DNA of 64,000 nucleotides from Paenibacillus peoriae (lineage in GTDB: Bacteria; Bacillota; Bacilli; Paenibacillales; Paenibacillaceae). This document shows, piece after piece, positions 17,660-26,260 of the stretch (its first letter is position 1; the number at the start of each line of letters is the position of its first letter). The notes beneath the pieces are model-generated. The model worked only from the letters and a program-made list of their open reading frames with translations, made no database searches and had not been told where the DNA came from. The position numbers and the translations under genes were made by a program. The stretch covers positions 3,171,001-3,235,000 of the forward strand of contig NZ_CP092831.1 in assembly GCF_022531965.1 (NCBI RefSeq). Direction: 5' to 3'.

Positions 17660-17884
17660 AGTGTGATTCAGGTCAATTATTTACGCCCGCTGATGCTTTT
17701 TTGACAGCCAGTTAAAAATGCCTCACTGATTGGAGTTACTTGGAACTGTTCGCCCTACCAATGTCCATCTTTGACGCTAACCGATGCCGGATGGACTACA
17801 TTCGCAAACTACTATAAATACAGAATAACGTCTGACTTATCCAGATTTACTATTGATCTTCGTGCGAATAAATTTCTTTTTTAA
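17660..17884 (+). pseudogene. Frameshifted fragment, not recognised
   Basis: QLFTPADAFLTAS in one frame and VKNASLIGVTWNCSPYQCPS, then GWTTFANYYKYRITSDLSRF in the next, suggest the end of a gene with one indel near 17712. The stop is at 17882. No family is recognised. Confidence 0.25.
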
Positions 17885-17896
17885 ATGCCACAACAA

Positions 17897-17929
17897 AAAG
17901 AAGGTAGGAAAAGTTTCCTAACCTTCTTA
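17897..17929 (+). terminator. Hairpin terminator
   Basis: AAGAAGGT-AGGAAA pairs with TTTCCTAACCTTCTT directly after the fragment stop. It could act on either strand. Confidence 0.6.
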
Positions 17930-18199
17930 GCATTCATATTTCAATGTTTGAATAATATCATTGTTTTTTTACAATGTTACTGCGGATTTACCATTTTAAC
18001 TTTAAAGATAGGCTTTGGAGTAGTGATAGTGTTTAATGGATCTTATTACTGCCACTACGTTCTCTTGCCATGCTATACAATCCCTCCCCCATAAATTCGT
18101 CTGCTTACTATAAGTGAATTAGACAAACTGACGATATGAAATCGTACAGTCTTTTCTAAAGCGGCTACATATAATGTTCTATATATCATTAAAAATGGC

Positions 18200-18934
18200 T
18201 TAAACGGTCAACTTTAATATAGTAAGAGTAGTATTGGTAAAGTTATGAAGTTGGGCTGGGGTTGCATTTGCATTTACCAATTGAATAGTTGTAGGAACGA
18301 CCCCTACAGTAATAATGACTTCTGCCGAAATTGGTCCGCCACCGTTACCCGTGAAGGGAACAGGAGTAACAGGGATTCCATTTACGGTAAGGTTAAAGGC
18401 AGCATCACCTTGGTTATGAATTGTAAAATCTATTAGATAGCTTCCCGTTTCGTTGATTGTTATCGTTGTAGATGGAGGAGTGAAAGTAAATGCACCTCCA
18501 ACATTAGCCAAAACTCCAGTAAAGGTAATTGGTGAGTTACCCGGAACTGTGTCCGTTCCCGTACCAGGATCTGCTCGGAAGACACTTAAGAAGTCTGATA
18601 TCCCGCCGCCTGCTGGCCCTGCTGCCCCCGTTGCTCCTGCTGGTCCTACCGCTCCTGCCGGTCCCACTGGTCCTGCTGGCCCAACTGCTCCTGCGGGTCC
18701 TGTTGGTCCGGGAATTCCTTGAAAACCTTGTAGCCCTTGCTGGCCTTGAGCACCTGGAACTCCCTGTGGACCCGGCAGTCCCTGCGCTCCCTGCGGTCCC
18801 TGAGGTCCTTGAGGTCCTTGAGGTCCTCGGATCCCTTTAACAATAACTTTCGGTAAAACTTTGACCTTTTTAACTACACATCTTCTAAATTTTCTCCGAT
18901 GCATTTTCTTTTGCCAATAATAATGTCTAAACAT
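18200..18934 (-). CDS. Collagen-like surface protein with jelly-roll-type C-terminal domain
   Basis: GGAGGTGATC precedes ATG 18934. The 244-residue product has a basic head (residues 1-35, rich in Lys/Arg), then an unbroken Gly-X-Y collagen repeat from about 36 to 115 (mainly GPQ, then [13 protein letters not shown]). A C-terminal domain of about 130 residues follows, of the kind seen in spore-surface BclA-like proteins ([39 protein letters not shown]). There is no signal peptide, as usual for exosporium glycoproteins assembled from the mother cell. It lies inside the putative integrated element next to another beta-rich protein (19174-19608). The role on the spore surface is inferred. Confidence 0.8.
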   Translation of the reverse strand: MFRHYYWQKKMHRRKFRRCVVKKVKVLPKVIVKGIRGPQGPQGPQGPQGAQGLPGPQGVPGAQGQQGLQGFQGIPGPTGPAGAVGPAGPVGPAGAVGPAGATGAAGPAGGGISDFLSVFRADPGTGTDTVPGNSPITFTGVLANVGGAFTFTPPSTTITINETGSYLIDFTIHNQGDAAFNLTVNGIPVTPVPFTGNGGGPISAEVIITVGVVPTTIQLVNANATPAQLHNFTNTTLTILKLTV

Positions 18935-19173
18935 AATTAATGATCACCTCCGAAGTCTAGTCAAAGTAGCTTATTGTGCAATTAACCAAAAAGATTGGGC
19001 TGTTGACTTGATCTTGGGAAAATAGGCATAGGTCTGACCCTATCGTGTTAGATTATTACTGCTTATCCTTCTAAAGCTTAATAGCCCTACTATCAACCGA
19101 TCCAGCCCCTGCACTGTATGTATCTTTCTATTTCCAGCTTGCAAAATCTTTACCCAAAAAAGGAGATGAGATA

Positions 19174-19608
19174 ATGACTAGATTGTTAGATGCTCGAACA
19201 TCTCAAAACGCAAGTTACGGTAATACGATCTCAATCTCCATGCCAGCCAATACTCCTGTTGCCATCGCAGAGCTTGGCTTAGACGTGACGGGCGCTGGGG
19301 AAAATATGCGTGTACAATTATCAGGGATTGCTGAGCTTTCATTTCCCACTACTCCACCTTTTGACTCCGTTATTGCTATTTCTATTGTTAGAGGCACTCT
19401 CGACTCTCCTGTTGCATACGCCCTTTACTCTGTTAGTGTCTCCGAAGCAAACCCAAACGCTGTACAGGTCGTTACCATTAATGCATCCGATTACAATGTC
19501 CCTCTACCACCATCAAATGAATTGGTGTATACCTTATATTTATTTTGCACAGCGGATGCCACCCGAATAGGAATAGAAAGTTTTAATGCGGTTGCCTATT
19601 CAGATTAA
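19174..19608 (+). CDS. Beta-rich 144-aa protein, possible exosporium component
   Basis: GGAGATGAG lies ahead of ATG 19174. The product is rich in Ala, Ser, Val and Thr with few charged residues (NTISISMPANTPVAIAELGL; MRVQLSGIAELSFPTTPPF; NELVYTLYLFCTADATRIGI). The alternating hydrophobic pattern suggests a jelly-roll like the C-terminal domain of collagen-like spore proteins. It is divergent from the collagen-like gene, 239 bases away, and ends at a strong terminator. No signal peptide or membrane helix. I do not recognise a named family. Confidence 0.6.
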   Translation: MTRLLDARTSQNASYGNTISISMPANTPVAIAELGLDVTGAGENMRVQLSGIAELSFPTTPPFDSVIAISIVRGTLDSPVAYALYSVSVSEANPNAVQVVTINASDYNVPLPPSNELVYTLYLFCTADATRIGIESFNAVAYSD

Positions 19609-19625
19609 AATTACACCATCATATG

Positions 19626-19648
19626 GAGGGCAAAGCCCTCTTTTTTTT
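19626..19648 (+). terminator. Intrinsic terminator
   Basis: GAGGGC AAA GCCCTC followed by eight T, 18 bases after the stop at 19608. Confidence 0.85.
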
Positions 19649-19724
19649 CCATCTGTCCTTGAGGGACGACACTTTCCATCTGTCGTTCTTTTTTTTGGTA
19701 TAGTTTACTTAAGGAGTTGATCAA

Positions 19725-19946
19725 ATGGGATTCATGCTTATTTTTATTGCGATTATTTTTTTCTCACTTGGTATTTTGAGTAAATGAAACCCCACTTGAG
19801 GATGGCGTGCAAACGAAGCCTGGAAGATCAAAGGTGACTCAGAACCAAGCGACGCTTACATTGACGGCATGAAATTTAGAGGCTCTGTATCTATACTCTT
19901 TGGGTCCTTCTTTTTAGTATGTGGACTTTTGGTTATCTTCCTATAA
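19725..19946 (+). pseudogene. DUF6199-like membrane protein with two in-frame TGA codons
   Basis: AAGGAG lies seven bases ahead of ATG 19725. The single frame to TAA at 19944 (73 sense codons) is interrupted by TGA at 19785 and 19797 only. It reads MGFMLIFIAIIFFSLGILSK, stop, NPT, stop, GWRANEAWKIKGDSEPSDAY, then a second membrane segment (SILFGSFFLVCGLLVIFL). The NP-x(n)-W-x(n)-WK-x(n)-EPSD pattern between two helices fits the DUF6199 family. There is no frameshift; at least the second TGA sits where Trp (TGG) would fit. Confidence 0.55.
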
Positions 19947-20026
19947 GTTCCACTACTTGTTACCAATCACCAAAATACCATATCGAAACGGAATTTGCTG
20001 TTTGGCTGATGCTCCTCAAATATCAT

Positions 20027-20169
20027 TTAGCATATTTTCAAAACAGAAATCTGTCTCTCATCCAAAGCTTCCAGTAATCGATTTTCCTTAATCTTCTGAG
20101 ACCGACCTGCCGCTGTAGTAAGCTGCAGTAAGTAGTAAAGATCATTTTTCTCGCATAGTATTTAGTCAT
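20027..20169 (-). pseudogene. Small gene with one indel, not recognised
   Basis: The minus strand starts MTKYYARK at 20169 and, after one missing base in an A run, reads NDLYYLLQLTTAAGRSQKIK and NRLLEALDERQISVLKIC to a stop at 20027. The 47-residue product is not known to me. The rest of 19947-20310 shows nothing beyond a CACTCTCGAGAGTG palindrome near 20216. Confidence 0.3.
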
Positions 20170-20323
20170 CAAACCAGCCATCCTATAAGGAAGAACAATG
20201 TAAAACTCGACTCGTCACTCTCGAGAGTGAGTGGTTTAGAAGTGCCAGTATACCCGGGTGTAATGACTTGTTTTCTTTCTAAGTCTTCAAGGCATCCAAC
20301 ACATATGGATTGTCAACACTAAA

Positions 20324-21124
20324 CTAGACAATTTTTTTGTGGTGTCTCTGCTTGAACTCAGCTGGACTCAAGTAATCCAGAGAACCGTGAATCCGAATAT
20401 GGTTAAACCAGTGTACATAGCCATGTAATTCTGTGGTTAGCTCAGCAAGACTTTCAAAATGACGTTTCTTCACAAATTCCGTTTTGAAAATTTTAAAAGT
20501 AGCTTCCGCAACGGCATTGTCATAGGGACAGCACTTCATGCTCAAAGAACGCTCAATCTGAAAAGCCTTTAGCGCATCGTCGATGAGCTTATTCTTGAAT
20601 TCATTGCCTCGGTCGGTATGGAAGAGTTGAATGTCATTCAGGTTGCCCTTAATTGAAGCCAAAGCACGGTAAACCAGCTTGGCCTCCTTGTGAGGGCCTG
20701 CACTGTAGCCAATAATCTCGCGGTTAAACAGAACTACAAAGAAGCATACGTAGTTCCAATATGAACCCACTCGGACGTACGTCAGATCGCTTACGACGAC
20801 AGACAACGCTTGCTCTTGTTCAAATTTCCGGTCCAGTACATTCGCTTGCTTGGCTTCATTGCATCTCGTGGGATGAGGCTTGTACTGAGCAACCGTATAC
20901 GAGGAAACCACCCCGTATTCCTTCATGATTCGTCCAATACTCCGCCTGAATACCGTAGAGCCTTGCTGGTGTAACGCTTTTTTGATCTTACGCGTACCGT
21001 AGTTTTGACGGCTGCTTTGAAAAATGTCCATAATCAGGGAGGGAAGCTCACCCTCCGATGTCACTTCTACTTTGTTTTCTTCATAATAATAGGTGCTTCT
21101 CGGGAGTTTTAGGACGTCGCACAT
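20324..21124 (-). CDS. IS3-family transposase OrfB (DDE catalytic part)
   Basis: The product has the integrase-like DDE core: first Asp in VVVSDLTYVRVG, second in LFHTDRGNEF, Glu in NAVAEATFKIFKTE, and the IRIHGSLDYLSPAEF end. It is 266 residues from ATG 21124, but coding-like sequence extends upstream in the same frame (VIRQNKHKYSVSA) to about 21163. The normal product is therefore an OrfAB fusion made by frameshifting. The catalytic frame is intact. Confidence 0.85.
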   Translation of the reverse strand: MCDVLKLPRSTYYYEENKVEVTSEGELPSLIMDIFQSSRQNYGTRKIKKALHQQGSTVFRRSIGRIMKEYGVVSSYTVAQYKPHPTRCNEAKQANVLDRKFEQEQALSVVVSDLTYVRVGSYWNYVCFFVVLFNREIIGYSAGPHKEAKLVYRALASIKGNLNDIQLFHTDRGNEFKNKLIDDALKAFQIERSLSMKCCPYDNAVAEATFKIFKTEFVKKRHFESLAELTTELHGYVHWFNHIRIHGSLDYLSPAEFKQRHHKKIV

Positions 21125-21165
21125 TGCTGATACCGAGTATTTATGTTTATTCTGGCGAATGACAT

Positions 21166-21450
21166 TTACTTTCGTCCCATGATCAGCGCGGCTTGCTTTA
21201 ATATATCATTCTCCATGAGCAGTTGCTTGTTCTGTTTTCGAAGTTCGAGCAGTTCTAATTCCTCTGGAATCCGGTTGTCTTTCTCTTTGAAGGATCCAGA
21301 TGTGGAACTCTGTTTCACCCATTTATCCAACGATGAAGGATTCAAATCATATTCTTGAATGATATCCTTTCGTGCTTTGCCACTTTGATAGAGCTGAACC
21401 ATCTACGCTTTAAATTCAGCGCTAAAGGTACGTCTTTCTTTTTTAGTCAT
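21166..21450 (-). pseudogene. IS3-family transposase OrfA with in-frame TAG
   Basis: From ATG 21450 the frame reads MTKKERRTFSAEFKA, then TAG at codon 16, then MVQLYQSGKARKDIIQEYDL, LDKWVKQ and the leucine-zipper-like ELELLELRKQNKQLLMENDI to a stop at 21166. It is a helix-turn-helix DNA-binding protein of the IS3 OrfA type. The TAG replaces the CAG (Gln) expected in KAQMV. Translation could restart at the following ATG and give 78 residues without the start of the helix-turn-helix. Confidence 0.75.
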
Positions 21451-21580
21451 GATCCGTTTGCTCCTTCTAGGTTGGTCTGTAGTCTACTATATTAGACCAC
21501 AATTTTTCTGTCTAGAAGAGTGTAGCCGATCCATCCCATCCAAATTGCTTTCTAAGCGTCAGCACCTTGGAACAAGAAAA

Positions 21581-21601
21581 GACGAGCCATAGTAGCTCGT
21601 C
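21581..21601. terminator. Short hairpin
   Basis: GACGAGC CATAGTA GCTCGTC, between the IS end and the YjcZ-like fragment. The T-run is weak on either strand. Confidence 0.5.
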
Positions 21602-21684
21602 ATTGTTACTACTGATTTTAAATTGTTTGGCCAATTACACTGTACTCATAAAGTCGAATCTTCAGTAACCTGTGGCTGAGTCCT

Positions 21685-21807
21685 TTAAGCATTACAACCC
21701 CCAAGTATCATAAGCAGTATAAATAGTACGAGAATAACCCCGACACTGGTAAACATGCCGCCATAACCAACTCCATCAGTCCCACTATTTGTATGGGGAT
21801 GAGTTTT
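21685..21807 (-). pseudogene. YjcZ-like small protein, start lost
   Basis: The frame open from 21807 reads TNSGTDGVGYGGMFTSVGVI, then LVLFILLMILGGCNA and stop at 21685. This is the Gly-rich head plus LVLFILL helix of YjcZ-like sporulation proteins (compare 3586-3693). No in-frame start precedes the conserved Gly-rich part; the first ATG is at MFTSV. Confidence 0.45.
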
Positions 21808-21816
21808 TCAAATTGA

Positions 21817-22215
21817 TTAATATCGGTAGTCTTTCTCATCTCCAGTATTTCCACTGTACCTATGGGCGTGAGGAATTCTACCATTTACTGTTGTATACCC
21901 TTCAAAATGATGGTAATGCCCACCACCTGTCAAGTGAATGGCTGGTCCTGTAGTACCTCTAATTAGATGCGTATGTTGATCGTTAAATGATGTTTCTGCA
22001 TAATAATTATGAACATGCGGAACACCACTTGGAGCTGGTTCTGTTACTCCAGCGTAATGGTGGTAGTGTCCTACATCAAGTGATGTATTCCCACTAAAAG
22101 GATGTACGTGAACATTAACTGGTCTACCGTCTCACGAACTAATAAAAAGCTTATGCGAATGGTTAGATTCGGAATCACGGGAATGAACAACAAAACCTGT
22201 TATTGGTATTTCCAT
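21817..22215 (-). pseudogene. YmaF-family protein with in-frame TGA
   Basis: AGGTGG lies six bases ahead of ATG 22215. The frame to TAA at 21817 (132 codons) has a single TGA at codon 28 (22132-22134), where SS-W-DGRPV would be expected. His-rich repeats mark the YmaF family: VNVHVHPFSGNTSLDVGHYH, HYAGVTEPAPSGVPHVHNYY and GGGHYHHFEGY. The function of YmaF is unknown. Apart from one G-to-A change the gene is intact. Confidence 0.7.
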
Positions 22216-22473
22216 CAGTAGCCACCTCTCTTTATCAACTGCCATATACTATGAAAGAGGTAGTGTAAATGTTCAAAAGGCTATTTGAGTTGAGTTGGTT
22301 TCCACTATTCGGGTAGCAGGATAACAGGCTGTCAGAGCGTGTGTATGCCCTCTCTCTGCTCTTTGCTGTACTCTTTCCGGTATTCGTCCGGATAACGGAA
22401 AAAGTGCCTAGAACAACTCACATATTGGCGTATAAGAGCAAAAGAAAAAGCACCTCAATGGGTGCTTAACATT

Positions 22474-22785
22474 CTACCACGATGGTCGATGACCACATAA
22501 GGAACCAGCAGGTCCGACCTCGTCAATGTTTTGTGTATTATTTGATAAAGAAACGAACTTCCCATCAATAATTCTTACATAAGTCATATCTCCATAGTCT
22601 GGTTGTGTTTTATCTGTCTGCGGAGACACATACGTAATAAAGACGTTACAAAGACGGTGTCCATTACTCATCCTCATATCAACGGCTTGATTTAGGTAAT
22701 TTTTAACCTGATTTGGATTTATAATATGCTGTTGTGGCGGTCTACCTGCTGGGTAATACTGTATTCCCCCGTGGGTATAATACAT
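22474..22785 (-). CDS. Hypothetical protein, 103 aa
   Basis: AGGAG lies nine bases ahead of ATG 22785, preferred to the upstream ATG 22833. The product starts MYYTHGGIQYYPAGRPPQQ and contains NPNQVKNYLNQAVDMRMSNG and MTYVRIIDGKFVSLSNN. It is soluble with no signal peptide. It lies among small spore-like and phage-like genes in the element. Not recognised. Confidence 0.5.
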   Translation of the reverse strand: MYYTHGGIQYYPAGRPPQQHIINPNQVKNYLNQAVDMRMSNGHRLCNVFITYVSPQTDKTQPDYGDMTYVRIIDGKFVSLSNNTQNIDEVGPAGSLCGHRPSW

Positions 22786-22879
22786 TTTTGTCACACTCCT
22801 CAGAAAGTTTTTACTTCCTGATAGCCTATGCATAGAAGTGTAACGTTGTGTAAGGCAAGATATTTTAGATGGGATTAAT

Positions 22880-22984
22880 TCATTCTTTCACACAAGCTGT
22901 ACGGGAACAAAACTGCTTAACCCCATCCCACTTCCCCCATACACAACCTTTGCATTTTTTTGGCTTTTTTGGTGGTCCTTTCAT
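22880..22984 (-). CDS. Small Cys-rich phage-type protein, 34 aa
   Basis: AAGGAA lies ahead of ATG 22984. The product reads MKGPPKKPKKCKGCVWGKWD, then GVKQFCSRTACVKE. Four cysteines (C-x2-C ... C-x5-C) suggest a zinc knuckle. It shares C-x-GCVWG-x-W-x-G-x-KQ-x-C with the protein at 25660-25851, so the two are paralogues within the element. Proteins of this kind occur in Firmicute prophages; the role is unknown. Confidence 0.5.
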   Translation of the reverse strand: MKGPPKKPKKCKGCVWGKWDGVKQFCSRTACVKE

Positions 22985-23472
22985 GTATAGCAAAATTCCT
23001 TTCTTCTGCTTCTTCTTCAAACCAAAAATCCTTTCAAGGCAATAAAAGAAGCCACCCAAATGAGTGACTTGTATCTGCCTATGTATTTAGAGCACCAAAT
23101 GAACCGAGGCGCTTATTTAAAACCCGAAAAAAGAAACAGCGATAGGTTCTATTCCCGCAAGCGGGATGCAAAACGCTACGCTGTTGCATAAAAGCATTTG
23201 TACTTAGTAACAAACAAGACCATTTTACTGATATTAGAAAATGGCCGTCAAAGAACTAAGACCGGACAATACCGGAAAATGGGCAATTAAACCATTATAA
23301 GCTGGCTTTTGCTCACTTTCTCGATATTAGTCTTAGACTGCCGCTGTTATCATTCTATTAACGTTCTTCGTTAGCGTAACGCATTACTTGACCAAATTCG
23401 ATATGTTGCCGGCCAATAACCTACGTTTTCGTATGATTACTCAGCATAGTGATGTGTAGCTGCACTAACATA
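22985..23472. other. Stretch of about 490 bases without a recognised gene
   Basis: Only short pieces are open, for example MAVKELRPDNTGKWAIKPL from ATG 23241 (plus). A CCCGCAAGCGGG hairpin lies near 23154. Small indels appear to break any longer frame. It is likely decayed prophage sequence. Confidence 0.35.
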
Positions 23473-23886
23473 TCAACAGTCTCTTAAATCAAAAGCTTCT
23501 TCTAGTGCGGCAGTATCTTCGAAGATTTGAAAAAACCTTATCTTCTCCTGTTCTACTTCGCAAATAATTGCCCAATCACTCTCGAACACTTTCCCGGTTA
23601 CATTGACCTTGATGCGGAAATTCCCCCATGCACACGCTGCTTCCTTATTACCGATGAGTTTGTGAAGGACAAAACTCTCTATTTGTTCTGCTTCTTCTAA
23701 TAAGTTTAAATAATTTCTAACACCTTCTTTTCCATGAAATGTGCCGTATAAAGGAATTTTATTAGAAGGCTCTTTTTTAAGAATAATAAATTTCGCTTCA
23801 TCATGAACCAATTCGATCACTTTATCAATCTGTTTGCTTCCTAATGCTTGAAAATAATTTGTTAGCACCTGTTGAGCACTTTGCAT
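23473..23886 (-). CDS. SnoaL/NTF2-like protein
   Basis: ATG 23886 is chosen (AGGGAG ahead), giving 137 residues that begin MQSAQQVLTNYFQALGSKQI. The pattern VLTNYFQAL...D...LVHDEAKFI, YGTFHGKEGVRNYLNLL and CAWGNFRIKVNVTGKVFESD is typical of the NTF2-like/SnoaL fold, a small cone-shaped pocket used by many enzymes and sensors. The specific role is not readable. It is intact and looks more chromosomal than phage-like, so it may be cargo of the element. Confidence 0.65.
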   Translation of the reverse strand: MQSAQQVLTNYFQALGSKQIDKVIELVHDEAKFIILKKEPSNKIPLYGTFHGKEGVRNYLNLLEEAEQIESFVLHKLIGNKEAACAWGNFRIKVNVTGKVFESDWAIICEVEQEKIRFFQIFEDTAALEEAFDLRDC

Positions 23887-24012
23887 TTCTACTAATCTCC
23901 CTTCGAATAGGCGGAATAAGCTTTGCACAATCCAATGATAACATATTTTATCTACCATCCTGCCCGTTGGCTTAACGCCGCCGCTGCCAGTCTAGAACTA
24001 TATTTTCACGGT

Positions 24013-24276
24013 CTAACATTTTATTTCCATCAAACACTCGTCCCAGACAATTCTCTCACCCAGTTTATCCTCATCACCGGACTTCATAGTTTCCCAGCAC
24101 GTATTACAAAAGGATGCGCCCATTGTTGTGTTCTCCCGGTTCGGATTAGGGTCATTGCAAAGCATACATTTTCCTGTTTTCGGACTCTTTTTCACAATAC
24201 CTCTCCCATCGATGGAAAAATAGAAGACACGCTGCGGAATTGAACCGCGCAAGGGTTTCTGACCAGGCTGTTTCAT
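24013..24276 (-). CDS. Phage-type zinc-finger protein
   Basis: The 87-residue product has a four-Cys site (GKCMLCND ... SFCNTCWETM) and a charged end. It lies downstream of the terminase small-subunit remnant on the same strand, where phages often carry HNH or zinc-finger proteins. The binding site before ATG 24276 is weak (GGAAAC), and the N-terminus may have been altered by decay. Confidence 0.45.
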   Translation of the reverse strand: MKQPGQKPLRGSIPQRVFYFSIDGRGIVKKSPKTGKCMLCNDPNPNRENTTMGASFCNTCWETMKSGDEDKLGERIVWDECLMEIKC

Positions 24277-24315
24277 GTTTCCGCTGGTTAACTGGTTCCT
24301 TGCCCCCTGCGCGTG

Positions 24316-24871
24316 CTATAAAACCCCGGAATAACGGTCCCATGAAAATTGAAATTCATGTTCTTCTTTAATTGCTACTTGCTCAAGCTTCTTCTCTTTC
24401 CTAGTGCCTTTATTGTGTATTTCATATTCGACTTTTTTAAGTTCTTTAATCATTTCCCCCTTTACCCTCAACAAACATAATTCGTTGTGCCCATACGATG
24501 GCTTGGAATTGGGTTGTTATGTTGTACCAGATCATTTCAACTGGGTCCATTTCTTGAACTGCGTCCATGATTTCAAGAAACTCAGGATTCTGAGGCATAA
24601 ATTTACGGAAGAATCCATGTGTGACTGCTTTGTCGTTCCCAGGAGGGCCACCACTTCCGCCCTTATTCCCTTTTGCATTCCTATTACCTGTTTGCCCCCC
24701 GCGTTTTCTTTTTTCGGGAAGCTCGCTCCACTTGTCCAGTGCCTTCCATTTGCGGATGCGGGAATCGCTCACACCCAGCTTTAACGCTATATCCTTAAGT
24801 TTCATTTTACGTCCGCTATCCAACCACATTTTCAGCGCCTTTTTCCGGTTTGGATTTCGTTCTCTGCTCAC
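24316..24871 (-). pseudogene. Phage terminase small subunit, frameshifted and truncated
   Basis: Start at GTG 24871. Residues 1-60 hold the DNA-binding helix-turn-helix (NRKKALKMWLDSGRKMKLKD, LKLGVSDSRIRKWKALDKW). A Gly/Asn-rich linker follows (GGQTGNRNAKGNKGGSGGPP). The core VQEMDPVEMIWYNITTQFQA leads to IMFVEGKGGND, where a run of five G causes a frame loss. The next frame continues with IKELKKVEYEIHNKGTRKEK and EEHEFQFSWDRYSG to TAG at 24316. Family members are usually about 230-270 residues, so the C-terminus is also missing. The large subunit is absent from the window. Confidence 0.75.
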
Positions 24872-25129
24872 TTAATTTTCACCACCACCAAAGTATTCGA
24901 GTTGGTTTTAACGCGGAGGCCTAAAAATAAATCTAGCGCTCCACTTGCATTTATTCGTGATGTTGTTCTAACTACTAGAAAACTAGGACTTGTTAAACTA
25001 AATAATGTAAAACTAATTCACTATACTATATATTCTCGGTAACTCATAAAACACGTAGATTGCTTGGTGCTATTTGTTTTGTTGTCCTTTCCCATTTTGA
25101 ATTCACGGTTACCCTATTGTAGAGAATTG

Positions 25130-25691
25130 CTACAACTCAAAATCCTTCAAAACATCGTCTAAAGTGTCCTGAAGGATACCTACATAACGTAATGTCACCT
25201 TCTGTTCAGTGTGATTGAACAGATCCATTAGTAACGCTATATCCTTCGTTTCGTTATAAAAATAGTACCCGAATGTCTTTCTCATAGAATGAGTTCCTAT
25301 TTCCTTCAATCCGAACTTCCGGGCTACACCATTCAGCATTTTGTAAGCCATACTGCTGCTGATCGGCACAATCTCGGATCTTCTCCTTTTATTGCGACTC
25401 GGGAATAAATAATCGCTATCCAGTTTACCGGATATATATGCATCAAGCTCTTTGCGAAGGTTTTTTCGAATGGGGATGTTCTTTCTTTTCTTCGTTTTCT
25501 TTTCAGTAATTACAATATGGCTTCCTTTAACTGAGCTGACCTTCAAGGGTAAAATATCCGATATACGCAATCCTGTGTTGATTCCAATCAAAAAAAAAAA
25601 AAAAAATGTAGTCCCGTTCATTTTTCTCTTTCAGATATTGCTTAATGGCCTCCAGCTTTTTAGAATCGCGGATCGGCTGAACGAGGTTCAC
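25130..25691 (-). pseudogene. Tyrosine recombinase with a T17 homopolymer frameshift
   Basis: From GTG 25691 (AAAGGAG ahead) the frame reads NLVQPIRDSKKLEAIKQYLK, then KNERDYIF, and meets 17 consecutive T (A17 on the plus strand, 25590-25606). After it the correct frame gives LIGINTGLRISDILPLKVSS and the rest of a short XerC-like integrase of about 185 residues. Catalytic residues are present: Arg in GLRISD, HSMRKT (HxxR), NHTEQKV (His) and Tyr in LRYVG. With 16 T the two parts would be in one frame, so slippage by one base would restore the gene. This late-gene type recombinase often sits near terminase genes in Firmicute phages. Confidence 0.75.
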
Positions 25692-25851
25692 TGCATTTCG
25701 CTCCTTTCATGTTTGTTTGAACAGAGGATGGAAACATACATAATTGTTTAGTACCAGTCCAATCGCCCCAGACACATCCATTACATAAAGCGGGTTGACG
25801 TGGTGACCTAGCCAGGACAGGCGGGGGTCTCCGTGAAGATTTAATTGGCAT
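25660..25851 (-). CDS. Small Cys-containing phage protein, paralogue of 22880-22984
   Basis: GGAGG lies seven bases ahead of ATG 25851 (MPIKSSRRPPPVLARS). The 63-residue product carries CNGCVWGDWTGTKQLCMF, the motif shared with the 34-residue protein at 22880-22984. Its 3' end overlaps the start of the recombinase by 32 bases, as is common in phages. Function unknown. Confidence 0.5.
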   Translation of the reverse strand: MPIKSSRRPPPVLARSPRQPALCNGCVWGDWTGTKQLCMFPSSVQTNMKGAKCSEPRSADPRF

Positions 25852-26038
25852 ATTACTTTCCTCCAATGCAAAAAGGCCGCTTTTCAGCGACCTCGAATTT
25901 ACGTTATTTTATGGATACAATATATCATTTTTCTAATTCGTTATTACTGCGGTTTTATGTATGTTATTGCATGTAAATTAAGCCAAGGAAAAGTTTCCTG
26001 AACAAATAAAAAAGCCGCCTATTGGCAGCTTGCTGTTA

Positions 26039-26260
26039 CTATTGCTTAGTCATAATATTTTTTTGATTAAGGTTAACTCCTATTGTAGGTGATGGCGTTT
26101 CTTCATCATAATGCTCATAGTCAAAAAGGGCTTCTCTCGGAACCACTATGGCATTGCACCATTGCTCGTCAGACTTGGTTTTAATTCTAACGACACCTTC
26201 ACGAGTAAATTCTTCTAATCCAATATGTGTTGTATATCCAACTATAAATCCTGGCAACAT
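26039..26260 (-). CDS. Hypothetical phage protein, 73 aa
   Basis: ATG 26260 is favoured since GGGGG lies seven bases ahead, while the GTG at 26269 sits on the binding site. The product MLPGFIVGYTTHIGLEEFTR and DEQWCNAIVVPREALFDYEH is soluble and acidic at the end. It lies alone on the minus strand between two phage remnants. Not recognised. Confidence 0.45.
   Translation of the reverse strand: MLPGFIVGYTTHIGLEEFTREGVVRIKTKSDEQWCNAIVVPREALFDYEHYDEETPSPTIGVNLNQKNIMTKQ

Larger units (their letters stand above)
20311..21526 (-). mobile_element. IS3-family (IS150-like) insertion sequence
   Basis: About 1.2 kb with two consecutive transposase frames on the minus strand. The ends carry related sequences (ACACT-x3-CTAGACA...TTGTGGT at 20316-20343 and inverted at 21497-21524, 19 of 28 matching), close to the imperfect inverted repeats of this family. 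I could not place a target duplication. The upstream frame has a nonsense codon, so the element is probably inactive unless helped by another copy. Confidence 0.75.

Noticed and set aside
18453..18840. Pro/Leu-rich frames opposite the collagen-like gene
   Set aside because: The Gly-X-Y codon periodicity leaves all other frames open; the low-complexity composition is a by-product.
20216..20229. Perfect palindrome CACTCTCGAGAGTG
   Set aside because: It stands alone, has no T-run or nearby gene start, and could be chance or an old operator; no function can be supported.
19725..22215. Use of TGA as a sense codon (alternative code or selenocysteine) in the element
   Set aside because: Other genes of the element use TGA as a normal stop (for example 22880-22984), and TAG stops also occur inside frames. 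Simple nonsense mutation explains it better; no selenocysteine element is seen.
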